Source: Fragilaria radians
Lineage: Eukaryota; Bacillariophyta; Fragilariophyceae; Fragilariales; Fragilariaceae
Length of the DNA stretch: 15,395 bases
Assembly (NCBI GenBank): GCA_900642245.1
Contig: CAAAJI010000687.1
Coordinates: forward strand, 1-15,395
Direction: 5' to 3'
The notes beneath the pieces are model-generated. The model searched no databases and was not told the origin of the DNA. It saw only the letters and a list, made by a program, of their open reading frames with translations. Of this stretch, positions 8,106 through 15,395 are shown piece after piece (positions within the stretch are counted from its first letter, which is position 1; each line of letters starts with the position of its first letter). A program made the translations under genes and the position numbers.

Positions 8106-10304
8106 ATGGGGATAAAGAGTACTATCTTAAAGCGCTTCAAAATTGGAAAGAAAGCTTTCGGAAAAGTAAATGATTTGTCGCCGAAGACTTCTGTTTCTCA
8201 AGACACTTCTCCAGCTGGGAAAACTCGAAAAAGGTCCATAAAAAGTTTGATTTACGCCCGTATTAAGAATCGTAACGACTCAGACTGTAAGGAATCCTTT
8301 GCAGAAGTCAAGTTGGCTGATACAAGTGTTTCATGTGAAAGCCTCCTACAAGATAGAGATAGCTATGTTGTCAGAAATTCTCTGAATGTAGAACTAGAGA
8401 ATTCTAATTTGAAAAAAGAATCCCCTGACTCTCAGCAGTACAGCTTACTATCTTACAACGGAAATGATCAAACTATTAGAAACGCAAATGGGAACACAAG
8501 CATATCCTATGTTCATGAGCATCAAAATGAGCCGTTCGATTTGACTTGCAGTAAAAGTGTGAGCGATAAAGAAGTTACAGCTGGTGCATTGGAGGCATTA
8601 CAACAAGAAGTAATCATTCGGCAGAACCAAGTTCGCTGTCAACTTCAGTTACACCGAGAGAAGAGCTCATCTATGAAGCAACTTTACCAAAAAGCAGACG
8701 CCAAATGTCGTGAGTTACAAATCCTTTTAGACAAAGAGAGATACAGTAGACGCCATGACCTACGCAAGGCTGACGAAAAGTATGAGGAGCTAAGAGCAAA
8801 GTTTAGTAAGAAGGTTCACTCTTACAGAGGATCCGACAGTCCTACGGCCATGGGGGAAGAACGTGCGAGGATAAAAATGAAACAAAGACATACGATTAGG
8901 CTCATATCAAAGGCCATGAGAGAAAAGGTAGAGGAGCTTGAAAGCGTAATCAAAGCAAAGATGCAAAACGAATACAGAAAAGATCTACAATATCAATTAG
9001 CTCGACAAAAAGATCAGCTTCTGAAAGATCGTCCAAAAAACTCTCAAGAAATCCATTTGTTAGTTGAATCGTTGACCACATACCACCAAAACGAATTAGA
9101 AGATCTGCAACTACAATATCAGGAAGCCTTGAATAAAAAGCAAAAAGAACATGACATTCAGTTGAGTGAAATTCGTGAACTTCTAGTAATTAACACTGCA
9201 TTGGTAGAAAAGACTCGGGAAGATATGATCGTTGAAATGGATTCTGCAATCGTAAAGGCAGTTCGGAAAATCAAGCGTGATCACAAGGAAGAAATACAGA
9301 TACTCAAGGAAGAGCATAGTCAAGTGATTAAGCAATTAAGTAGGAACTTTCCGGTAGTTCAACAAACGCAAAGTCCTCATGAAATGATACAAGAGATCGA
9401 AGGTTCCAATCAATTGGTAAAGCATCCCATCGAATCCATTCTCAATGATGACAATTGTAGACAACAACTCATGGTGGAATACGATTCTCAATTCAATATC
9501 TGTGATAAAGCTAGTATGCGTGACAAAAAAGTAAGTCGTGACACTGTCGACGAGCAATTTATCAGAGGCCTCTACCGGTCAACCAAGGAAGGAACATTAC
9601 TTTGTCAAAATGTCGAAAATGAGCAGCATAATAGTGATGAACAATTGAGAAGAAGAATTTTTCATTGTGATTCTGTGGAGAGTGATATTACCCAAAGCTA
9701 TAGTGCATTTGTCAACTATGAATTGGGTAACATTCAAGAGTTGGTATCATCTGGTTATGACAATAATGCATGCTTGGAAAATCAGTGTATTCCCTTACAA
9801 GAAATGCAAGCTATGATTGAGGATCAACGAAAACGCTACGAATGTACTATACAAGAGTTAAAAGATCAGCATTATCTGGAAATGAAGCATTTACAGCGGT
9901 CTTCTGAAGTTACTATTATCGAGGCACAATCTCAAGCATCCGAATTTCTACGTCAAGGATTTCAGTCGCTAAAGGAAATGAAGTTAGCTAGGGAGCAAAG
10001 AATTGAGAATGAAGTGAAAGAAGCTCTGTTACAAAAAGAAATGGACCTTTCTAACACAATTGAAATGCAAAGGTTAGAAATATTGGACATGAAAAATCGT
10101 TTTGAAATGCAGGAGAAGAATTGGGAACGCATAAATCAAGAACTAAGGGATCATCATCATTGTGAGCTGCAAGACTTACATCAAATTATGGATACAGCAA
10201 TTGTCGCGGCACAAAAGCAAGCGAGTGATTTTTTGGAAAAGGGATGGAGAGAACGTAAATTCTGCAATGCTTGCGGCAAAACTGCAATTGAGAGCAAAGC
10301 CTGA
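8106..10304 (+). CDS. Large coiled-coil protein with possible N-myristoylation signal and C-terminal repeat; function unknown
   Basis: A 732-residue protein in one exon, starting at ATG. I recognise no family. The N-terminus MGIKSTILKRFKIGKK has Gly2, Thr6 and a run of basic residues, which fits an N-myristoylation signal backed by a polybasic membrane-binding patch; an amphipathic organelle presequence is the alternative. Residues about 20-155 are Ser/Asn-rich and probably disordered. Long charged heptad-like coiled coils cover about 160-235, 255-415 and 565-695. A block of about 43 residues occurs twice at the C-terminus (about 578-620 and 673-715, offset 95) and shares QELK/RD and an A-Q-x-Q-A-S-x-F-L-x-x-G core. 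The tail has one CNAC pair (C720, C723), which is only half of a normal zinc site. There are no transmembrane segments. A structural or scaffolding role at a membrane or the cytoskeleton is inferred; no enzyme motif is present. Confidence 0.78.
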   Translation: MGIKSTILKRFKIGKKAFGKVNDLSPKTSVSQDTSPAGKTRKRSIKSLIYARIKNRNDSDCKESFAEVKLADTSVSCESLLQDRDSYVVRNSLNVELENSNLKKESPDSQQYSLLSYNGNDQTIRNANGNTSISYVHEHQNEPFDLTCSKSVSDKEVTAGALEALQQEVIIRQNQVRCQLQLHREKSSSMKQLYQKADAKCRELQILLDKERYSRRHDLRKADEKYEELRAKFSKKVHSYRGSDSPTAMGEERARIKMKQRHTIRLISKAMREKVEELESVIKAKMQNEYRKDLQYQLARQKDQLLKDRPKNSQEIHLLVESLTTYHQNELEDLQLQYQEALNKKQKEHDIQLSEIRELLVINTALVEKTREDMIVEMDSAIVKAVRKIKRDHKEEIQILKEEHSQVIKQLSRNFPVVQQTQSPHEMIQEIEGSNQLVKHPIESILNDDNCRQQLMVEYDSQFNICDKASMRDKKVSRDTVDEQFIRGLYRSTKEGTLLCQNVENEQHNSDEQLRRRIFHCDSVESDITQSYSAFVNYELGNIQELVSSGYDNNACLENQCIPLQEMQAMIEDQRKRYECTIQELKDQHYLEMKHLQRSSEVTIIEAQSQASEFLRQGFQSLKEMKLAREQRIENEVKEALLQKEMDLSNTIEMQRLEILDMKNRFEMQEKNWERINQELRDHHHCELQDLHQIMDTAIVAAQKQASDFLEKGWRERKFCNACGKTAIESKA
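9834..10250 (+). repeat. Internal duplicated protein module in the coiled-coil gene
   Basis: Residues about 578-620 and 673-715 align without gaps at an offset of 95. Matches include QELKDQHYLEM against QELRDHHHCEL and EAQSQASEFLRQGF against AAQKQASDFLEKGW. The DNA copies have diverged well beyond the protein, so the duplication is old and the shared residues look constrained. Confidence 0.7.
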
Positions 10305-11198
10305 AACCAATATGTCCCACGTTTTAGAAACTTAACATGCGAAAGTGGCTTTCCTTTGATGGGGGTCATCACGTCAAAGTGTTATCCACATTTTCGCAGT
10401 GATGACTTTTCGTCGATTAGGAGTTGTAGGATCAAATTTGCTATAGCAGAGCTCAATATATCGTTTCATTCTAAAGTTTTGTAACCTCAGCATTTTACTT
10501 TGCGGAACCTCAGAGATCGAAAAGTTACACTAGTTGTCAGAAAGGATTTTTGGTGGACCTGTGTTTACTATAACGAATTCTAACGAATGCATAGTTTCTT
10601 TTTCACCTCAAATTTCCCTCACAAACTTATTACTTATGCCGAATCAATTATGTGTTCCTACTGGAAATTAAGCATCAAGGATTTAGCTAGATATCAATAA
10701 ATTAGTATTTATTCAAAGTCAATGTGCTATTTTATCTCGTGTACTTTACTTAGTCATCTCACACCTCGTTTCTTATCGATTCGATTCTATCTCAGCGTGA
10801 CGTAGTCTCTGACGTTCTAACGTGGAAATGATAGAACGTATAGGGTGTGGAAGGGATTGATTGTGATGCATATGTTGATTCCTGACCAGGCATTGAATAA
10901 TTTCGTTGCATCAGAAAGTGCCATATAATATATGCATATTTAAATAGGTGTACCAATCATAATTGCTTTTCCATCATCAGGATGATGAGCACTGCATTCA
11001 TGCCCAAAATAGAAAAGCAGGACATTCGAGTCTTTTGACCTTCGCTTCGAGAAGCATGAGAGGCACGTCACAATACAGGAATTGGTCCCTGATAATTGAT
11101 GCCCATGTATCCAGTTCCTGAAATTGTCAGCAGGATATTGATTCCTCCTTTTCCTCTGATGTTATGACAAGCCTGAATTAATCCCCACTCTTGACCTC
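10305..11198. other. Convergent 3' spacer between the coiled-coil gene and TilS
   Basis: Both flanking genes end into this AT-rich stretch, so it should contain two 3' UTRs and their polyadenylation sites. I see no gene. It contains a stem-loop-capable inverted repeat at 10812-10839 beside two TGACGT words, and a short inverted repeat (CATCATC/GATGATG) at 10972-10987. No canonical AATAAA at a clear distance stands out for either gene. Confidence 0.5.
10812..10839. repeat. Inverted repeat with 8-base arms (possible stem-loop)
   Basis: ACGTTCTA at 10812-10819 and TAGAACGT at 10832-10839 are perfect inverse copies separated by 12 bases. Two TGACGT words (10798-10803 and 10810-10815) sit alongside. 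This could be a 3'-end structure or a binding site; eight-base arms can also arise by chance. Confidence 0.4.
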
Positions 11199-13109
11199 CT
11201 AAAGATTACCTATGGGAACTGTGATTTGAACTCCATTCGATAAAGTTGTCGCGTTTTCGCTGGTATTGGTGGGTCGAAACGACGAGTTGATGTGCCATGT
11301 GTCACGAATGTACAAAGCCAGCACAACATCTTCCATTGGCTGACAAAGGATAATAGCAGGAACTTGGTCACGTAGATGTAACGGAACTCTTTGCCCCCGT
11401 AGGAAATCCTGAATCCGAATGGGCCTTTGTTTCCAGGAAGGCCAAAAGAGTTTTCTCGTTACGCCATTGTCATGATTCCTTTGTTCCATGGAACCAACTG
11501 TCCCAAGAATAATCGATGATTCATGAGGTAAGGATTCCAAGAAGAATACTAACGAGGAGTCATTCACTACATCATCTTTCTGTGAGACATGCCATGTTAG
11601 GATCTTTTCATCAGAAATTTGGTCGCAAATTTGGTCATGTGCCTCAAGGGATAGAACTGTACCCTTTCGCATACATATCCATTTATCTTGAATAGGAAGT
11701 TCCCATTGAGTATTACTCGAATAGTGTTCTAATTGATTGCATATTCTTTGTAACTGATCGTAAGAGAAAGGGATACCACGTAACCCAGACCACATGTGCA
11801 AGGCTTCTCGATGCACAAGGCTCATGGTAATGGATGAATTATCATGAGAACTAATGGGTAAATGAAAATAGTCTGTATTTGTAAATTGTTGTAGATATGC
11901 CTTGGCTCGTTCTTGTAAATCCATACGGAGTTCAATGGATTGTTGCGACAAATTCTCTAGACGTTTCTGTAGTAGTGCCTCCGACCCAACAATATCAACC
12001 AAAAGTGGGATCAATTCATTTCGAACTCGATTACGTTTGTATTTGTCAGATGCATTAGAGGCATCTTCTCGCCATGTTAGATTTTGATGTATCAAGAATT
12101 GTTGAATGTCTTCTTTAGTAACACCCAAGAAAGGACGTCCCCAGAGTGCTCGAGGCATGTCAGGAAATTTAGTAACGTAGTCCATACCAACTAGATTGGT
12201 TATATGGACACCACGAAGTATCTTCAAACATAGAGTTTCCATCGAATCATCTCTGTGGTGTGCAGTAAGGATGAAACCTCGTTCGGATGTCTCCGACAAA
12301 TGACGAACCAAAATTTCGTAGGATTGCAATCGGCGCCAAGTGCGGGCTGATTCTTGTGAGAAGGAAGACGTTGTCGAATTCCAAGTACGTATATGTAAGG
12401 GAATCTTCAATTGATGGCACAAATCTATAACAAACTGTCGATCTCCGTCACTTTCGATTCCTCGTTGCTGATGATCAAAGTGAACTGCAACAAGTTGTAA
12501 ATGGGGTATTCTCAATTGTACAAGTGCATGCAAAAGTCCCACAGAGTCACTTCCTCCACTGACACCAACAAGAGCAACAATATTTTGATTGGATTCGAAA
12601 TATGGCATTAGAGTATGGACAAAAGTCTCACGTATACGATCCAGAAAAGAGGCAGGATCGAATGTAGGGACCATGGAAATCCCATGAGGAGTATTACCCG
12701 CGTCCTCCTCCTGTGCCATCCTTGTCGTCAATTCTTCATTGCTATCATTTTGAACCCCATGATGTGCAACTTCTTCTTGAACAGGGATAACGAAAAGAGA
12801 CTGATCATCTTCATGTTGGAATTCTCCATTGGAGAATGCTGCATAAGACGATGATATCCAACGTGAATGTCTCGTTGATGTTACTGTTGTTTTTGTTGTT
12901 CCTCCACCTAACCAATACATCCAGGAAGTTTTCATTGTTCTAGATGATTTTTTGGATGCTAGTGTTATAGAGAAATGTCGTTCGCCATTTAGGTATTGGA
13001 GGGATGATCGTCGGAACATGATCCTTGTCGACGACAAGCCCAGTGTTCTGTCGATTAGAATGATACCCCCACTACAAACACGGCGTGCCCACAATCGGAA
13101 GCTGTACAT
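11199..13109 (-). CDS. tilS: tRNA(Ile)-lysidine synthetase, probably organelle-targeted
   Basis: TilS-family enzyme of 636 residues. It uses ATP to join lysine to C34 of tRNA(Ile) with anticodon CAU, so that the tRNA reads AUA as Ile. The PP-loop SGGSDS is at residues 184-189. HFDHQQRG (210-217), TAHHRDD (282-288), RPFLGV (325-330), REDASN (347-352) and KRNRVRNEL (358-366) follow in the order seen in bacterial TilS. A C-terminal TilS domain (about 555-592, IRIQDFLRGQRVPLHLRDQV) is present. The start is the first ATG (13107-13109); the frame runs upstream only to a TTG at 13208. About 170 residues precede the catalytic domain. The first 60 (MYSFRLWARRVCSGG onward) are rich in Arg and hydroxyl residues and nearly free of acids, which suggests a mitochondrial presequence. 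No diatom plastid signal with an ASAF motif lies near the start. Target compartment is inferred; enzyme identity is firm. Confidence 0.93.
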   Translation of the reverse strand: MYSFRLWARRVCSGGIILIDRTLGLSSTRIMFRRSSLQYLNGERHFSITLASKKSSRTMKTSWMYWLGGGTTKTTVTSTRHSRWISSSYAAFSNGEFQHEDDQSLFVIPVQEEVAHHGVQNDSNEELTTRMAQEEDAGNTPHGISMVPTFDPASFLDRIRETFVHTLMPYFESNQNIVALVGVSGGSDSVGLLHALVQLRIPHLQLVAVHFDHQQRGIESDGDRQFVIDLCHQLKIPLHIRTWNSTTSSFSQESARTWRRLQSYEILVRHLSETSERGFILTAHHRDDSMETLCLKILRGVHITNLVGMDYVTKFPDMPRALWGRPFLGVTKEDIQQFLIHQNLTWREDASNASDKYKRNRVRNELIPLLVDIVGSEALLQKRLENLSQQSIELRMDLQERAKAYLQQFTNTDYFHLPISSHDNSSITMSLVHREALHMWSGLRGIPFSYDQLQRICNQLEHYSSNTQWELPIQDKWICMRKGTVLSLEAHDQICDQISDEKILTWHVSQKDDVVNDSSLVFFLESLPHESSIILGTVGSMEQRNHDNGVTRKLFWPSWKQRPIRIQDFLRGQRVPLHLRDQVPAIILCQPMEDVVLALYIRDTWHINSSFRPTNTSENATTLSNGVQITVPIGNL

Positions 13110-13560
13110 AGGTATTTTTTTCTTTCGTTGTACCAGAATGCGAAACCCAATGAGGATGATGATAAGGTGTTTTCTAGGCCGTTGTTGAAGACTTGGTGGT
13201 GGATGCAATTAATTGTAAGGAATTCATCTACGGTGGAAATCACTAGTAAGAACTCAACAGTGTTAGGCCGATCCCCGGATTCTGTCAAAAACACAAAAAA
13301 AAGAACATTCTTTCCCTCACCTACAAATACAAAACACAAATACATATATTCAAGAATGTCTATTTTCATTTTATTTTTTTGGGGGCGTGCCAGTGCAACA
13401 CTCTGGAAGTAACGACTTGGTGATTTACAAAAAAACAACAATGTCATCATCAACTGCTGGCTATGTTTGTGGTGAGAAGGCAATGGAGACAAAACAAAGG
13501 AAGTAATACTCACAAAGATTATTGACCTATTCAAAATAGGAGAAATGACGACAGGATTGA
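13110..13560 (-). promoter_or_regulatory. Presumed 5' flank and leader of tilS
   Basis: This stretch lies just upstream of the tilS ATG. On the minus strand it holds long T-rich and A-rich runs and no recognised gene. A 159-codon open frame (13055-13534) overlaps tilS in another frame and has no family resemblance. No TATA box or start site can be fixed by eye. Confidence 0.35.
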
Positions 13561-14757
13561 GATATCGGACAATTTACTTCTTGAAACTATTTTTGGAACA
13601 TTTTGAAACTAATGCTCTCCAATTGACCACCTGTGATATTGTTGCTACATTTCAGAGTGTAAAAAAAGGCAATAACAAGGACTCAACACTCAAGTTTGCC
13701 GCTTTCAAATTCCTCTACATGACCTCCTACTTTACAAGCATGTGTTACATGATTCTCCGGATAAAAGAGGGAGCATTGCATTTTGGATAGTTGGAATGCT
13801 GTAATGAAGCATACCCTACATCCGTGAAAGGGAAGGGAAGCAAAAACTACATCTCCAAAAATTACTTCCTGACATGGATAACAAAAAAGAATAACTTGAC
13901 ACAATAACGTTAGAATTGGAAATAAATGCATCTGGAAATGATGAATGCTTGGCAGACCTGATAGAGCAGAAAGTTACTTACTTCAATATAAAGTGGCCTA
14001 GCGAGAAACTAAATTAAAATTGCTTAATATTTGAAAGAAGTTGGCAGATGAGGGGATCAGTCATGGCGATATTGATGCAATTTACTTTTAACTTGAATTT
14101 TAATTTCTAGTTTATTTGTTATGAGCATCTTAAAGTAAATTTCTAACTCATTTGATGAAAGTAAACTGGATGAGCCGAATTTGCACACCCCTTAGGAGCA
14201 CACTTTGACGTATGAATCAAGAAGATAATACCTTATCAACACGTCATGAGCAATATTCAGTCTATGCATTTATTAATATTCAAAGAGATGTATTCTTATA
14301 CCAGTATCTGAGACGTTTCTTATAGCTAATACAAGTGAATATAGAAAAAATGATAATATATGTATTTACACATCTAGTCACGGAAATTACAACTTAACTG
14401 TCCTTTTCATTTCCCTCACAAATTTGGATGATAATAAAGAATATGGCACCATACAAAATCTTGGTGATGCTTGAATATTGTAAGTAAATGGAAAGTATGT
14501 ATAATGCTTTCAAGGTTCTAGTAATCTGAGAGAAACAATAAAAATTGATCAAAATCATGCTGCAATCCAACTCTTCATGAGAGTTGATCCAACTTGACAT
14601 TAACGTTGATGATACAAGATCCACTCCAACTATCAAAAGAGGATACAAGATCATGTTATAGACATACTCTACATTAAATTGTAATTTCACATTGTGTCTT
14701 TTCATCACTCTAGAATAGAGCAGAATTTATCTCAATCTGAACATTATTGATGAATCA

Positions 14758-14819
14758 GGACAACCTATAAGTTTATCTAGATCTGCGCAATATTGACAAA
14801 TATGGACAACCTATAAGTT
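14758..14819. repeat. Short tandem duplication, period 46
   Basis: GGACAACCTATAAGTT occurs at 14758-14773 and 14804-14819. The bases just before each copy are also similar (ATTATTGATGAATCA against AATATTGACAAATAT). This looks like a diverged two-copy tandem repeat, possibly inside an LTR. Confidence 0.55.
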
Positions 14820-14931
14820 ATAAGCAATCCAGCAAACAACCCGTATATCAGTGTCTGAACCTATGACTCACTTTAGAATATGCGTTTGTACAATTAATCC
14901 AATCACTCCATGAACTAGATATGTAAGGGTG

Positions 14932-14948
14932 GAAATATCGGATATTTC
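14932..14948. repeat. Inverted repeat, possible LTR-edge element
   Basis: GAAATATC and GATATTTC are perfect inverse copies around a single base. Read on the minus strand, a TGTCAG precedes it, about 180 bases beyond the copia Pol stop at 15130. LTRs begin with TG, so this could mark the start of the 3' LTR. No polypurine tract is obvious next to it. Confidence 0.3.
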
Positions 14949-15129
14949 TGACAATTTACACAAAACAACAATCGGAGGGTTGACAAAGGTACGTCTGATA
15001 AAATTATAAACTTACTTCACTATCTACTTGAAAATACGACTTATCTGACCTAAACACTAAATCAGTAGAAACTGACATACTGAAGTACGTAGCTCGTACA
15101 ATTGTACTTGAAACGTATGATGCAAATTC

Positions 15130-15395
15130 TCACATGGAAGTTTCAAATTTGTTATCACTCACGCCAAGCCCAAAAATAAGAGGCTCCATTAATTCATACC
15201 ATTCACGAGAACTGCGATGCTTTGTCAAGATATCTGCAGGATTCTCCTTTCCATCAATATGGTATGCACGAACAATATCACAAGCAATGGCTTCACGGAC
15301 TCGATGAAAAGCCAGTAGACAGGAACGTTTCTTCAAACGGTAAGTGGGATACATGGAAGTATCAATAACACTCTTGCTATCTCCAAATAAATGAA
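15130..15395 (-). mobile_element. Copia-type retrotransposon Pol C-terminus (RNase H end), partial at window edge
   Basis: The minus-strand frame is open from the window edge to a TGA at 15130. It begins with HLFGDSKSVIDTS, the RNase H segment holding a catalytic-type Asp, then gives LKKRSCLLAFHRVREAIA, GKENPADILTKHRSSREWY and LMEPLIF. These are standard end-of-Pol motifs of copia elements. The frame is intact over the visible 88 codons, unlike the left remnant, and the sequence belongs to a different subgroup (ADILTKHRSS rather than DILTKLLSN). The rest of the element should lie to the right of the window. Whether it is still active cannot be judged from this piece. Confidence 0.87.

Larger units (their letters stand above)
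13561..15129. other. Gene-poor AT-rich region left of the second copia element
   Basis: No gene is convincing. Overlapping open stretches at 13545-13790 (+), 13683-13931 (-) and 14394-14708 (-) have unusual hydrophobic compositions and no recognised motif. Two copies of GGACAACCTATAAGTT lie 46 bases apart (14758, 14804). The 3' LTR of the minus-strand element that ends at 15130 would be expected between roughly 14400 and 15100. Confidence 0.5.

Noticed and set aside
13024..13038. Inverted repeat CTTGTCG/CGACAAG
   Set aside because: It lies inside the TilS coding region and is explained by codons; no regulatory role is needed.
13110..13208. 33-residue N-terminal extension of TilS beginning at 13208
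   Set aside because: It also starts at a TTG, directly after an in-frame stop. The ATG at 13107-13109 gives a cleaner targeting-like N-terminus.
13683..13931. 82-codon minus-strand frame with a hydrophobic start and eight cysteines
   Set aside because: It resembles a small secreted protein, but it overlaps another open frame of similar length on the other strand, and neither shows a motif or supporting context.
14394..14708. 104-codon hydrophobic minus-strand frame
   Set aside because: Composition follows the AT-rich DNA, there is no recognisable family, and it lies where LTR or decayed element sequence is expected.
15096..15107. 12-base palindrome GTACAATTGTAC
   Set aside because: Low complexity for this AT-rich flank, and no gene start nearby to regulate.
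1..15395. tRNA genes, rRNA genes or CRISPR arrays
   Set aside because: No cloverleaf with a GGTTCRANYCC-type B box and no regularly spaced repeats were seen on either strand.

Overview
The window looks like nuclear DNA of a eukaryotic microalga, most probably a diatom or a related stramenopile. The reasons are copia-type retrotransposon remnants whose Gag and Pol motifs resemble diatom elements, intronless genes widely spaced in AT-rich DNA, and a bacterial-type tRNA(Ile)-lysidine synthetase carrying a long targeting-like N-terminus. The assignment rests on recognising protein families and was not tested by a search.

Layout. Positions 1-972 (+) hold a broken copia gag with one zinc knuckle. 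Positions about 1739-3960 (-) hold a decayed copia pol: integrase C-terminus, reverse transcriptase pieces and RNase H tail, with many frameshifts and deletions. Positions 3961-5681 show no convincing gene. Three intact single-exon genes follow: a RING/TRAF-type zinc-finger protein (5682-6557, -), a 732-residue coiled-coil protein with a possible N-myristoylation signal (8106-10304, +), and a TilS-like tRNA(Ile)-lysidine synthetase (11199-13109, -). Positions 13209-15129 are gene-poor. The window ends inside a second copia pol (15130-15395, -), from a subgroup different from the left one.

The RING gene and the coiled-coil gene diverge from a shared spacer of about 1.5 kb. The coiled-coil gene and TilS converge on a spacer of about 0.9 kb. 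There is no sign that the three genes act in one pathway: one fits ubiquitin ligation, one is a probable membrane-associated or scaffold protein of unknown role, and one modifies organellar tRNA. The RING and TilS frames stay open upstream of their first ATG only back to TTG codons, so I place both starts at the first ATG. I found no CRISPR array, tRNA, rRNA or obvious new multi-gene system. The most interesting items are the uncharacterised C-terminal part of the RING protein, the architecture of the coiled-coil protein, and the organellar TilS.
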